DNA of 64,000 nucleotides from Flavobacterium aestivum (GCF_026870175.2 NZ_CP113977.2:3968001-4032000); one strand, 5' to 3'. Counted from the first letter of the stretch, positions 1-8,849 are shown. Program-made: numbers and translations. Notes: generated by a model not told the origin, from the sequence alone.

Positions 1-113
1 ATAAGTATACTTTAAATTGGTAGTGAGTATATGGTAAAGAGTCGAAGCGTTAAAAAACAACGCAAAAAATACTTAGATAATTCTTACAGTTTTTATTATT
101 GGTTTAGTTTTAA

Positions 114-121
114 TAACTTTG
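114..121 (+). promoter_or_regulatory. -7 promoter element of the Panacea gene
   Basis: TAACTTTG matches the Bacteroidetes -7 consensus TAnnTTTG. No good -33 TTG is seen at the right distance. The match places transcription start near 126, so the in-frame TTG at 119 would lie within the promoter. This supports the ATG at 167 as the real start. Confidence 0.5.
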
Positions 122-166
122 CGAAAAGAAGAAAAGCAGACAGTTTTTAATCAAAACATTAATGTA

Positions 167-640
167 ATGGCTTATAGTCCAAAAAAAATTGCAGATTATT
201 TTTTACTGAAAGGCAAAGATGACAATACTTTGACACCTATGAAGCTAATAAAGTTAGTTTATATAGCTCATGGTTGGAGTTTAGGCTTGTACAATAAAAC
301 TTTGATAAATGAACAACCACAAGCTTGGAAATTTGGGCCTGTAATTCCTAGTCTATATGATGAATTTAAAGAATTTGGGAATAAAAAAATTGAAAAACAA
401 GTCACAGATAACCCTATTAACGACCAAGATTTAACAAAATTTCTTGATAAGATTTGGGAAGTGTACGGAAAATATACAGGAGTACAGTTAAGTGCAAAAA
501 CGCACGAACCAAACACACCTTGGTCTAAAACTTGGGAAAAAGCTAAAGAGTACTTTAATACATTTTCCTTGTCAATACCAGACGATTTAATTAGAGAACA
601 CTATTTAATGAAAATCGCTAATAATAAGCAAAATGCTTGA
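167..640 (+). CDS. Panacea-domain (DUF4065) protein, probable antitoxin
   Basis: A 157-residue soluble protein. The Panacea/SocA-like domain covers most of it: a helical start (residues 1-15), the KLIKLVYIAHGW stretch (26-37) and the conserved AWKFGPVIPSLYDEF segment (53-67). From family knowledge, Panacea domains are antitoxins that neutralise many unrelated toxins encoded next to them. The next gene overlaps its end by 8 nt and encodes a small membrane protein, which fits such a pair. An upstream in-frame TTG at 119 exists, but it sits in the -7 element, so the ATG at 167 is preferred. The antitoxin role is inferred from domain and context; a phage-type GepA role is an alternative. Confidence 0.8.
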   Translation: MAYSPKKIADYFLLKGKDDNTLTPMKLIKLVYIAHGWSLGLYNKTLINEQPQAWKFGPVIPSLYDEFKEFGNKKIEKQVTDNPINDQDLTKFLDKIWEVYGKYTGVQLSAKTHEPNTPWSKTWEKAKEYFNTFSLSIPDDLIREHYLMKIANNKQNA

Positions 641-1046
641 AAATTTATTAGATGAAATACAAGACAATGTCGTAAGCACGGATATTGACAATAGGGCTTT
701 TAACGAAGAACAAAGCTATGAACGTAAGAGCGACCAACGTAAGCTAACTGAAATCGATATATTAAAAGCGCAAGTAAATAAATTAGAGCTTAGAAATAAA
801 AGATATAAAGATAATACCGAATTAAGAAGAGGTTTAGCTATACTTTTTACTATAACAATTAATGCTTGGTTATTTGCTGTATTTTTAATTTTACTTACAA
901 ACACTAAGACATTAAAATTATCAGATTCCGTTTTAATTACGCTCTTAACAACTACAACAATTCAAGTTTTAGGAATGATGTATGTGATTCTTAAAAACTT
1001 ATTTCCAAGCAGAAAAGATAAAAATAACCCGAACACAACCACATAA
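633..1046 (+). CDS. Two-helix membrane protein, candidate toxin partner of the Panacea protein
   Basis: 137 residues: a charged N-terminal part with a likely coiled coil (about 35-62), a hydrophobic helix at about 67-88, a second at 99-121, and a basic tail. No enzymatic motif is visible. The ATG lies inside the end of the upstream Panacea gene (8-nt overlap), implying translational coupling. Some known Panacea partners are small membrane-depolarising toxins, so a membrane-acting toxin is a reasonable inference but unproven. After the TAA stop the same frame stays open for 45 more codons, to a TAA at 1182-1184, so the protein may once have been longer. Confidence 0.65.
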   Translation: MLENLLDEIQDNVVSTDIDNRAFNEEQSYERKSDQRKLTEIDILKAQVNKLELRNKRYKDNTELRRGLAILFTITINAWLFAVFLILLTNTKTLKLSDSVLITLLTTTTIQVLGMMYVILKNLFPSRKDKNNPNTTT

Positions 1047-1192
1047 AAACAACTACCTACAACAACTACTACAACGGATTTGGGTAATTCGCTTAATGGG
1101 AAAATTATTTTGCATTTGATAGATTTGGTAAATACAAATAACGAGCTTAATTTAACCACAAAAAATTACAAACCAACAATCTAAAAAATAAA

Positions 1193-1219
1193 AAAAGAGA
1201 CCTCAATAAGGTCTCTTTT
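1193..1219. terminator. Bidirectional intrinsic terminator
   Basis: An 11-bp stem, AAAAGAGACCT pairing with AGGTCTCTTTT across a 5-nt loop, lies between the convergent membrane-protein gene and XRE gene. It has a T-rich end in both directions. Confidence 0.75.
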
Positions 1220-1247
1220 CTGTTTTAATATATCTTTTTATAAAAGG

Positions 1248-1640
1248 TTATTTTCCTTTTAGTAATTGTTCTAAATATTCGACTTTATCTTTTTCAGCTT
1301 GAACTAAGCGTTCATATAATTCAACCACTTTATCTAAAGGATTAAAAGTACATGTACTTTGGGGACCAAAATTACTACTTGAAACAGCTTCATTAAAAGT
1401 ATTAAAATAATTAAATACCGCTTCTTCCGAAAAATTTTTAATTGCTTCTACCGTTACACCAAGCGCCTTTGCAATCTCTGCAAGTTTTTCATCTTCTATG
1501 GTTTCGCTATTTTCCATGGCGGATATTGCCTGTTGGTTTGTTCCTAAAGCCTGCGCTAACGCTTCTTGCTTCATGTCTCGGAGTTCACGAATACGGCTGA
1601 TTTTTCGCCCTATATGATTTGGTTTTGTTAATGTGCTCAT
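1248..1640 (-). CDS. XRE-family helix-turn-helix regulator
   Basis: 130 residues. The N-terminal HTH (about 9-62) has the usual pattern RIRELRDMKQEALAQALG followed by NQQAISAMENS. The C-terminal part, with a likely coiled coil near 105-128, probably dimerises. A longer frame to 1718 exists, but its extra N-terminus is hydrophobic and overlaps the promoter, so the start at 1640 is chosen. The -7 element ends only 5 nt before this ATG, so the mRNA is probably leaderless. It is convergent with the Panacea pair. Whether it regulates that pair cannot be told from sequence. Confidence 0.8.
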   Translation of the reverse strand: MSTLTKPNHIGRKISRIRELRDMKQEALAQALGTNQQAISAMENSETIEDEKLAEIAKALGVTVEAIKNFSEEAVFNYFNTFNEAVSSSNFGPQSTCTFNPLDKVVELYERLVQAEKDKVEYLEQLLKGK

Positions 1641-1645
1641 AGAGT

Positions 1646-1679
1646 CAAAGATAATAATTAGGAATAAAAAATTAAGCAA
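1646..1679 (-). promoter_or_regulatory. Promoter of the XRE gene
   Basis: On the minus strand, TTG (1679-1677), a 23-nt spacer, then TATCTTTG (1653-1646), a full Bacteroidetes match. The G of the -7 box is followed by only 5 nt and then the ATG. Confidence 0.7.
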
Positions 1680-1890
1680 TAGGTAAAAAACATATTCAAT
1701 TCGGTACGATACATTCAAAAAACGATTCTGTACGCTACCCTATCTTCTTTACTTGTGCCTAGTAAACAAAAATACAATTTAATAATAATGTTTAACATGC
1801 AAAAGCAAAAAATATGAATTGGCTTACAGTATCAAAACTGCACATAGAATTTCAAATCTTAGCAGATTTTTATGGCTCATTTTAATAGAT

Positions 1891-1981
1891 TGGTGTTACG
1901 TTCAAAATTACGCCATACCATTACAAAATCGGCTAAATCTGTGTGCTAAAAAATTCCCACACAGATTTAGCAGATTTTTGC
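1891..1981. repeat. Dispersed palindromic repeat, family A, copy 1
   Basis: Begins TGGTGTTACGTTCAAAATT and contains a hairpin made of AAATCTGTGTG and CACACAGATTT. It aligns along about 90 nt with copy 2 at 8861-8950. It sits in the 564-base stretch between the XRE gene and the FAD oxidoreductase (1641-2204). That stretch also holds an isolated GCAGATTTTTATGG-like word near 1862 and otherwise nothing recognisable. Confidence 0.65.
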
Positions 1982-2204
1982 TGATTTGTAATACACTTTC
2001 ATTAAAAACAAACATTATAAAAAAAACGAACAAATACACTTTAAAACACTGATTTTCAATAAAAATTTAAACCTCCATCACTTACAATTTCTAAATTTAT
2101 TTGCGTAAATTTATGGTCCAATTTCAAAAAAAAGAATTATCGTTTTTTCTTTGCCTCATTTCAAGTTTTAACCTGCAATAATATAACTTTCTAAAAAACA
2201 TATT

Positions 2205-3605
2205 ATGCTTAATGAAACTTCTATTCAGGATTTCAGGGCTACCTTAAGAGGCGAGCTAATAGAGCCGCAAGATCAAGGTTATGAGGATGCCCGAAAAGTG
2301 TACAACGCCATGATTAGCAAACGTCCTCGCATGATTGTGCGTTGCGCAGATGTGGCAGATGTGATTCAATCAGTTAATTTTGCGAGAGAAAACAAACTAC
2401 TTCTCTCCATTCGTAGCGGCGGCCACAATGCCGGTGGTTTAGGAATTTGTGATGACGGATTAGTGATTGATCTCTCACTCATAAAATACACTCGCGTTGA
2501 CCCACAAGCAAAAACGGTTATGGTAGGCGCAGGTTGTGTTTGGGGAGATATTGACCATGCTACCCACGCATTCGGGATGGCGGTACCAGGCGGAATTATT
2601 TCTACAACTGGTGCTGGCGGATTGACTCTTGGCGGAGGACTGGGTTATCTCTCCCGCAAGTGTGGTTTGAGCATCGACAACTTATTATCTGCCGATATAG
2701 TGCTAGCCGACGGTAGTTTTATAACTGCAAACGCTAATCAGAATCAGGATTTATTTTGGGCTTTAAAAGGCGGTGGCGGTAACTTTGGGGTGGTAACTTC
2801 CTTTACTTTTAATCTCCATCCTATTGCAATGATTTATGGCGGCCCAATGCTATATGAATTAAGCGAAAGTGAAGCCGTAATGAAATGGTATCGCGAACTT
2901 ATTAAAGATGCACCAGACGACCTCAACGGATTTTTTGCTTTTCTTACCGTTCCTCCTGTAGCTCCTTTTCCAGAGCATCTTCACCTAAAAAAAATGTGCG
3001 GAGTCGTTTGGTCCTACACAGGTTCCTTAGAAGATGGAGAAGAGGCATTCAAACCCATTCGTGCCTTCAAAACACCTGCTCTTGACTTTGTAGGTCCAAT
3101 ACCGCTTCCGGTTCTTCAAAGTCTCTTTGACGGATTATTGCCAACCGGTTTGCAATGGTATTGGCGTGCCGATTTTGTAAATGAGTTGAGCGATGAAGCC
3201 ATTGCCAAACATATTACATTTGCCGAAGCTATGCCTACACCACTCTCTACCATGCACATGTATCCTATAAACGGCGCAGCTTCGCGAATAAGCAACGAAG
3301 CTACTGCATGGAATTACCGCGATGCTACCTGGGCAATGGTAATTGTGGGTATTGATCCCGATCCGTCTAATAAAGATATAATAACCAAGTGGACAAAAGA
3401 CTATTGGGAAGCACTCCACCCCTATTCTGCTGGTGGCGCCTATGTAAATTTCATGATGGATGAAGGCGAAGATCGTGTAAAAGCTACTTATGGAGATAAT
3501 TATGACCGTTTGGTAACGATTAAGAATAAATATGATCCAAATAATTTATTCAGGGTGAACCAAAACATAAAACCCTCAATGAAAGAAGCGGAAACTGTAA
3601 AATAA
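2205..3605 (+). CDS. FAD-dependent oxidoreductase, berberine-bridge (BBE-like) family
   Basis: 466 residues, no signal peptide. The FAD-binding PCMH fold occupies about 35-210, with IRSGGHNAGG holding the likely flavin-linking His74 and a glycine-rich TTGAGGLTLGGG (134-145). The C-terminus has the BBE motif YDPNNLFRVNQNI. Bicovalent members carry a Cys just before the glycine-rich loop. Here that place holds Ile/Ser, so FAD is probably attached through His alone. Substrate unknown; relatives oxidise sugars, alkaloids or other alcohols. It stands alone between repeats. A near -7 match, TAACTTTC, lies at 2184-2191. Confidence 0.88.
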   Translation: MLNETSIQDFRATLRGELIEPQDQGYEDARKVYNAMISKRPRMIVRCADVADVIQSVNFARENKLLLSIRSGGHNAGGLGICDDGLVIDLSLIKYTRVDPQAKTVMVGAGCVWGDIDHATHAFGMAVPGGIISTTGAGGLTLGGGLGYLSRKCGLSIDNLLSADIVLADGSFITANANQNQDLFWALKGGGGNFGVVTSFTFNLHPIAMIYGGPMLYELSESEAVMKWYRELIKDAPDDLNGFFAFLTVPPVAPFPEHLHLKKMCGVVWSYTGSLEDGEEAFKPIRAFKTPALDFVGPIPLPVLQSLFDGLLPTGLQWYWRADFVNELSDEAIAKHITFAEAMPTPLSTMHMYPINGAASRISNEATAWNYRDATWAMVIVGIDPDPSNKDIITKWTKDYWEALHPYSAGGAYVNFMMDEGEDRVKATYGDNYDRLVTIKNKYDPNNLFRVNQNIKPSMKEAETVK

Positions 3606-3609
3606 GGCA

Positions 3610-3734
3610 CTAAGATACTAAGCCTCTAAGATTCTAAGTTTTTTTAGAAGATAATTTATTTAGTCTTTTAAGTATCTACTTAGAAACTTAGTGTCTTAGA
3701 AAGTTAGTATCTTAGCCTCTTAGAAACTTATACT
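3610..3734. repeat. 8-nt periodic CTAAG/CTTAG repeat array, copy 1
   Basis: Left arm: units CTAAGnnn start at 3610, 3618, 3626 and 3634. Right arm: units CTTAGnnn or GTTAGnnn start at 3679, 3687, 3695, 3703, 3711, 3719 and 3727. Every step is exactly 8 nt. The arms are reverse complements of each other and can form a long imperfect hairpin between the FAD oxidoreductase and GNAT genes. Confidence 0.8.
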
Positions 3735-4256
3735 ATGCCCAAAATTGAAATTAGAAAAGCATCCTTATCCAATCTGGAAACCATTCAAGACATTAGTAAA
3801 CAAACTTTCATCGAAACATTTTCAGACGTAAATACTCCCGAAAATATGGAGGAATATGTTCTTCTAAACTTCAACGCCAAACAATTATCACTAGAAATAG
3901 ACAATCCCAATTCTCTATTTTACCTTGCTACTTTAGACTCTGAAACCGTTGGTTATTTAAAACTTAATTTTGGCGATGCACAAACGGAAAACGCAAATGA
4001 AAATGCCTTAGAAATTCAACGCATATATGTACTAAAGGAATTTCACGGAAAAAGAATAGGGCAATTATTACTTGACGAAGCCATAAAAGTTGCACGACAA
4101 ATGGCTGTCAATTCTATTTGGTTGGGAGTTTGGGAAAAAAATTATAATGCCATTGGGTTTTATACCAAAAATGGTTTTATCACTTTCGATAAGCATTTGT
4201 TTCTTTTAGGTGATGACCCACAAACAGATTTATTAATGAAACTTGAAATCAGTTAA
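3735..4256 (+). CDS. GNAT-family N-acetyltransferase
   Basis: 173 residues, single GNAT domain. Visible features: an N-terminal beta-alpha region (IEIRKASLSNLETIQDI), the central strand LEIQRIYVLKEFHGKRIGQLLL, which is the acetyl-CoA pyrophosphate-binding motif A (V-x5-GKRIG), and NAIGFYTKNGF, the typical motif B ending. It transfers an acetyl group from acetyl-CoA to an unknown amine. The ATG directly follows the octamer repeat array, so the leader consists largely of repeat sequence. A bidirectional terminator follows. Confidence 0.88.
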   Translation: MPKIEIRKASLSNLETIQDISKQTFIETFSDVNTPENMEEYVLLNFNAKQLSLEIDNPNSLFYLATLDSETVGYLKLNFGDAQTENANENALEIQRIYVLKEFHGKRIGQLLLDEAIKVARQMAVNSIWLGVWEKNYNAIGFYTKNGFITFDKHLFLLGDDPQTDLLMKLEIS

Positions 4257-4293
4257 AAAATATTTCAGTTACATTAATCCAATTCAAAAAAAG

Positions 4294-4330
4294 AAAACCA
4301 ATCGTGTAGCATTATACGATTGGTTTTTTA
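4294..4330. terminator. Bidirectional terminator between GNAT and nagB
   Basis: A 12-bp stem, AAAACCAATCGT with ACGATTGGTTTT, loop of about 10 nt, T-run after it on the plus strand and A-run before it. It serves both convergent genes. Confidence 0.8.
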
Positions 4331-4348
4331 TATAGAAAAACGTATTTT

Positions 4349-6289
4349 TTAATAATCAAAACGTTTAAAAGCTTCGATAGCTTCATATTCTGCAAGACCT
4401 AAATCATCATATATTCTTGCAGTATTTTTGTTACGATCTTCGGCTCGAACCCAAAACTCTCTGGCATCATTTCCTTGAAACATCACTCGGTCTTTTTGCG
4501 ATTGGTGACACAAAATGGCTTGTCTTTTTGTTAAAACTTCGTCTGGGCTCAGCGGAACAGCCATGTCTATATCATGTACATCCCATTCGTGCCAAGCCCC
4601 TCTGTACAACCACAACCAACAATCATTCATGTAGGATTCTGATTTTAATTCCCCCATTGCCGCAAAAATGGCATTCAGACACACTTCATGCGTTCCGTGT
4701 GGATCGGCTAGATCACCTGCTGCGAATACCTGATGTGGTTTTATTTGTGCAATGATGTCTTTTACAATGGCAATGTCTTCCGCCCCCAATGGATTCTTTT
4801 GTATTAATCCGGTTTCGTAAAACGGTAAGTCCAGGAAATGTACGTTTTCATCTTTTAGCCCGATATACCTAACTGCGGCATAGGATTCTCTTCTTCTGAT
4901 TAAGCCTTTCAATTTGCGAACTTCCAAAGAGTCCATTTCTCCTTGAGTTTTGGCATTCAGGGTATCAATAACCGATTGGAAATTAATTCCAGACTGATTT
5001 TCTCCCACAAAATCATTACATACTTCCGCAAATTTTAGTGCTTCATCATCAGTAACAGCAATATTTCCAGAGGTTTGATACACCACATGTACATCATGCC
5101 CTTGTTTTATTAATTTAGCAAATGTTCCTCCCATAGAAATTACGTCATCATCCGGATGCGGACTAAAAAGTATTACTCTTTTCTTTGCTGGCGTAGAACG
5201 TTCCGGTCTATTGGTGTCATCCGTATTGGGCTTCCCTCCTGGCCATCCTGTTATGGTGTGTTGCAAAACGTTGAACATATTGATGTTCAAATCATAGGAT
5301 GAGCTTCCACCAGCAGCCAAAAGGTCTGACATACCATTGTTGTTGTAATCTCTATCGGTTAATTTAAGAATCGATTTGTTGCTATGTTGGCATAACCAAA
5401 CTATCGCTTTGTTTTTAAGTTGCTCTGTCCAGATACATTCGCCAACCAGCCATGGTGTTTCCAAACGTGTTAATTCTGAGGCAGCACCTTCATCTAATAC
5501 AAAAGTGGTATTCTTATGATTCTGCAAAAAGGTCGCTGGTACCTCAGAACTAATCTCGCCTTGGATTGTTCGTTTTATTATTGATGCTTTATTTTGTCCC
5601 CATGCCATCAATACTATTCTTTTGGATCTAAGGATTGTAGAAACTCCCATGGTTACGGCTTTTTTGGGAACGTTTCCGATTCCATTAAAATCTCCCGAAG
5701 CATCTACTCTTGTTATATGGTCCAAAGTAATGATGCGGGTTCCTGAATTGATGTGTGAACCTGGCTCGTTGAATCCTACATGTCCTGTACGCCCAATTCC
5801 CAGTAATTGAAAATCAAGCCCTCCTGCACTTTTTATCTTCAACTCATAGTCAACACAAAACTGATTCAAATCCTCAATGGCTACTGTTCCATCTGGGATA
5901 TTGACATTTTCAGGTTTTATATCTACATGATTAAAAAGATGTTGGTGCATAAAGTAATGGTAACTTTGGTTACTTTCCTTTGGCATTGGGTAGTACTCAT
6001 CTAAGTTAAAAGTTACAACATTGGCAAAACTTAATCCTTCTTCTTTATGCATACGAACCAATTCCTGGTATACTTTTATAGGAGATGAGCCTGTTGCCAG
6101 TCCCAGAACACAAGTCTTGCTTTTGGCTTGTTTGGAACGGATTAAATCTGCAATTTCATGAGCCACAACAATGGAAGCTTCTGCTGAATTCTTAAAAATT
6201 ACATTGTGTATTTTTTCAAAACGGGTTTCTTCAAACTGTCCAGCTGTTTTGTAGCTGATATCCCTTTTTAATTCTAATTTGCTTTTCAT
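4349..6289 (-). CDS. nagB: Glucosamine-6-phosphate deaminase fused to a PIG-L-type deacetylase domain
   Basis: 646 residues in two parts. Residues about 35-320 are NagB-like: LATGSSP phosphate loop, FNLDEYYP, and GIGRTGHVGFNEPGS with the catalytic Asp/His region. Residues about 370-640 are a PIG-L/LmbE fold: FSPHPDDDVISMGG zinc motif and DPHGTHEVC. NagB converts glucosamine-6-P to fructose-6-P and ammonia. PIG-L proteins usually remove acetyl groups from N-acetylglucosaminyl compounds. The long fusion is common in Bacteroidetes. Whether the second domain deacetylates is inference. Monocistronic; no clear promoter box was found upstream. Confidence 0.9.
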   Translation of the reverse strand: MKSKLELKRDISYKTAGQFEETRFEKIHNVIFKNSAEASIVVAHEIADLIRSKQAKSKTCVLGLATGSSPIKVYQELVRMHKEEGLSFANVVTFNLDEYYPMPKESNQSYHYFMHQHLFNHVDIKPENVNIPDGTVAIEDLNQFCVDYELKIKSAGGLDFQLLGIGRTGHVGFNEPGSHINSGTRIITLDHITRVDASGDFNGIGNVPKKAVTMGVSTILRSKRIVLMAWGQNKASIIKRTIQGEISSEVPATFLQNHKNTTFVLDEGAASELTRLETPWLVGECIWTEQLKNKAIVWLCQHSNKSILKLTDRDYNNNGMSDLLAAGGSSSYDLNINMFNVLQHTITGWPGGKPNTDDTNRPERSTPAKKRVILFSPHPDDDVISMGGTFAKLIKQGHDVHVVYQTSGNIAVTDDEALKFAEVCNDFVGENQSGINFQSVIDTLNAKTQGEMDSLEVRKLKGLIRRRESYAAVRYIGLKDENVHFLDLPFYETGLIQKNPLGAEDIAIVKDIIAQIKPHQVFAAGDLADPHGTHEVCLNAIFAAMGELKSESYMNDCWLWLYRGAWHEWDVHDIDMAVPLSPDEVLTKRQAILCHQSQKDRVMFQGNDAREFWVRAEDRNKNTARIYDDLGLAEYEAIEAFKRFDY

Positions 6290-6492
6290 CTCTTTATTGT
6301 TTGCTTTAATAAATTATACTACAACAACCTCGTTGGGTCAAATCCTGCTTTTATAAAATTCTCGTCTATTCGAATGATTTTTTATAGAAAATCATATCGA
6401 CAACTATAAAAATCAGCATCTAAAAAACGATTCATAATCTCTTTTTTTACCTTTTTAATAAAGTAAAAAAGCTCAATCTAGCGCTTCTATAT

Positions 6493-6509
6493 TTACACTC
6501 TAAGTGTAA
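6493..6509. promoter_or_regulatory. Dyad, possible operator
   Basis: TTACACT, 3 nt, AGTGTAA: a 7-bp perfect dyad in the 502-base intergenic region between divergent nagB and the MFS gene. Nothing else but the MFS promoter was recognised there. An operator role is a guess from position and symmetry. Confidence 0.3.
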
Positions 6510-6676
6510 TGATATCACGAAACTATGGATTAAATTATTACCAAACAAGAAAAAACAATAAAAATGTGCTCGAACACACTAAATTATATCCAAACTGTTT
6601 TACAGATGTTAAAATCTTAACTATTGAATAATATAAAGTGTACCATTTTTTTACCTTTTAAACAAAGAACGAAAAT

Positions 6677-6707
6677 TTGCACAACAAATAGCTGTCGATT
6701 ATATTTG
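6677..6707 (+). promoter_or_regulatory. Promoter of the MFS-TSUP operon
   Basis: TTG (6677-6679), 20-nt spacer, TATATTTG (6700-6707). This predicts a leader of about 80 nt before the ATG at 6792. Confidence 0.6.
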
Positions 6708-6791
6708 GCTATTCTTTATAAATAAAACCACCTATTTTTAGAATTGCACTACTAACTAACCAATTATTAAAACCAAAAAGACCAAAGCCTA

Positions 6792-8069
6792 ATGAATTCT
6801 ATTGCCGATCCCATAACAAAAAATTCTAAAAACATTCTCAATGCAGCCGTGATTGTAGCCGCCCTTGGCTATTTTGTAGATATCTATGATTTACTCCTTT
6901 TTGGGATTGTTCGTACGGATAGCCTCAAAGACCTTGGAATAACAGGCGATGCTGTTAGGAATCAAGGAGAGTTTCTTATCAGTATGCAAATGTTCGGAAT
7001 GCTTTTTGGCGGAATTCTTTGGGGAGTTTTAGGAGATAAGAAAGGAAGAATATCCGTTTTATTTGGTTCTATAATATTGTATTCGGTTGCCAATATTGCT
7101 AACGGAATGGTAACCTCCGTAAATGGGTATGCCTTTTGGCGATTGATTGCCGGAATTGGGCTGGCAGGAGAATTGGGCGCAGGAATTACGCTGGTAACCG
7201 AAAGTTTACCCAAAGAAAAACGAGGCTACGGAACCATGATAGTCGCTTCGGTTGGAGTATCTGGAGCGGTTGCTGCCTATTTAGTGTATCAATTTTTTCA
7301 AGATTGGCGCTTGTGCTATTATGCAGGAGGAATTCTTGGGGTTTTGTTGTTGTTTCTAAGAATCAGTATCACAGAATCAAGTATGTTCAAGCAAGTGCAA
7401 CAAAGTGACGAAAAGAAAGGCGATTTTTTGTCTTTGTTTACCAACTCAAAACGATTTTCAAAATACCTGCAATGCATTCTTATTGGGATTCCGCTTTGGT
7501 TTTTAGTAGGGGTTCTAATTACTTTTGCTCCCGAATTTGCTAAAGCTTTAGGCGTACAACAAGCCGAAACTATAGCTGCTGGAAAAGCAATTGCCTTTTG
7601 CTACTCCGGTTTGGTTTTTGGAGATATCGCCAGCGGATTATTTAGTCAATGGCTTAAAAGCCGAAAAAAAATCATGTGTTTGTTTTTGATTTTCAATCTA
7701 ATAATGGTTTTTGTTTACCTGAATGCATTCGGGATTTCTGCTTCAACCTTTTACATACTTTGCTTTATTATGGGCTTTTCAGTGGGCTATTGGGTTTTAT
7801 TTGTAACCATTGCTGCTGAGCAATTTGGAACAAACATCAGAGCTACAGTAACAACTACTGTCCCAAATTTTGTTAGAGGTTCGCTCCCGCTAATTATTTT
7901 GACCTATAGCTTTTTCCGTGACCATCTCCTCGAAGGTGACATTCTTAAATCAGGAATGATTGTTGGATCTTTATTATCTGTAATTTCATTTGCGGCTCTT
8001 TGGAATTTAAAAGAAACTTTCCATGTTGATTTGGATTACTCCGAAAAAGGCAACGAAACTTTTATCTAA
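6792..8069 (+). CDS. Major facilitator superfamily transporter
   Basis: 425 residues with about 12 hydrophobic helices. MFS motif A is visible between helices 2 and 3 as GVLGDKKGRISVLFG, and TESLPKEKRGYGT follows helix 4, as in metabolite/H+ symporters. It lies in the inner membrane. Substrate is not evident; the closest feel is the sugar or organic-acid group. The next gene begins 6 nt after the stop and encodes another permease, so the two are one operon and may handle related anions. The start is the first ATG after a good promoter. Confidence 0.88.
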   Translation: MNSIADPITKNSKNILNAAVIVAALGYFVDIYDLLLFGIVRTDSLKDLGITGDAVRNQGEFLISMQMFGMLFGGILWGVLGDKKGRISVLFGSIILYSVANIANGMVTSVNGYAFWRLIAGIGLAGELGAGITLVTESLPKEKRGYGTMIVASVGVSGAVAAYLVYQFFQDWRLCYYAGGILGVLLLFLRISITESSMFKQVQQSDEKKGDFLSLFTNSKRFSKYLQCILIGIPLWFLVGVLITFAPEFAKALGVQQAETIAAGKAIAFCYSGLVFGDIASGLFSQWLKSRKKIMCLFLIFNLIMVFVYLNAFGISASTFYILCFIMGFSVGYWVLFVTIAAEQFGTNIRATVTTTVPNFVRGSLPLIILTYSFFRDHLLEGDILKSGMIVGSLLSVISFAALWNLKETFHVDLDYSEKGNETFI

Positions 8070-8075
8070 AACAAA

Positions 8076-8849
8076 ATGGAATATATAATAATTTGCCTAG
8101 CTGCCTTGATCGGTTCTGGATTGACATTATTCTCAGGATTTGGCTTGGGCACACTCCTTGTACCCGTGTTTGGATTATTCTTTCCCATAGAAATAGCAAT
8201 AATACTCACAGCAATTGTTCACTTTCTCAACAACCTTTTCAAATTGATTCTGTTAGGCAAAAATGCTAATCTAAATATCGTATTGCGTTTCGGGATTCCC
8301 GCCATTCTATTTGCATTTCTTGGTGCTTACCTCCTATCATTATTAAACGATATGCAGACAATACTGGAATATAAAATAGGAAACAGTACTTTCGAGATTA
8401 TGCCTATAAAATTGATTATTGGTATCGTATTGCTGTTTTTTTCCCTTTTCGAAATAACTCCAAGTTTAAGCAAATTACAGTTTGATCAAAAATATTTGCC
8501 TCTTGGCGGAATGTTAAGTGGCTTTTTTGGAGGACTTTCCGGAAATCAGGGTGCATTGAGAGCCGCATTTTTGATTCGAGCAAATCTTTCTCCACAATCG
8601 TATATTGCCACAGGAGTTATAATTGCCTGTCTAATTGATATTTCCAGACTTTTTATTTACTCAAAGGAAATAATAATTCACCATAACCAATTTGATTATC
8701 TCTTGCTGACTTCAGCAACATTATCTGCTTTTATAGGAGCATTTGTTGGCAATAAATTACTTAAAAAAGTAACTATCAAAAACCTTCAAACCTTAGTAGC
8801 TATAATGCTAATTCTTTTTGCTTTGCTCCTAATTCTCGGCGTCATTTAA
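8076..8849 (+). CDS. TauE/SafE (TSUP) family anion permease
   Basis: 257 residues, about eight hydrophobic segments. The two half-repeats of the family are visible: SGLTLFSGFGLGTLLVPVF near the start and GGMLSGFFGGLSGNQGALR near the middle, a typical TSUP signature. Relatives export or import sulfite, sulfoacetate or other organic anions. The real substrate here is unknown. It is co-transcribed with the upstream MFS permease (6-nt gap). A dispersed palindromic repeat follows directly after the stop. Confidence 0.85.
   Translation: MEYIIICLAALIGSGLTLFSGFGLGTLLVPVFGLFFPIEIAIILTAIVHFLNNLFKLILLGKNANLNIVLRFGIPAILFAFLGAYLLSLLNDMQTILEYKIGNSTFEIMPIKLIIGIVLLFFSLFEITPSLSKLQFDQKYLPLGGMLSGFFGGLSGNQGALRAAFLIRANLSPQSYIATGVIIACLIDISRLFIYSKEIIIHHNQFDYLLLTSATLSAFIGAFVGNKLLKKVTIKNLQTLVAIMLILFALLLILGVI

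Noticed and set aside
35..65. Hairpin GCGTT/AACGC at the left edge
   Set aside because: Short stem, no T-run in either direction that would make a terminator, and the upstream context is cut off.
119..166. N-terminal extension of the Panacea protein from a TTG
   Set aside because: The TTG overlaps a TAnnTTTG promoter element; the domain begins at the ATG at 167.
1819..2052. 77-codon open frame on the plus strand
   Set aside because: It runs through the dispersed repeat and its hairpin, has no promoter, and gives an unlikely composition.
2205..3605. FAD oxidoreductase as recently transferred gene
   Set aside because: It looks somewhat richer in G and C than its neighbours by eye, but I cannot compute composition reliably and saw no mobile element next to it.
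3610..3734. CTTAG array read as a CRISPR
   Set aside because: Units are 8 nt long and continuous, with no 25-40 nt repeats, unique spacers or cas genes.
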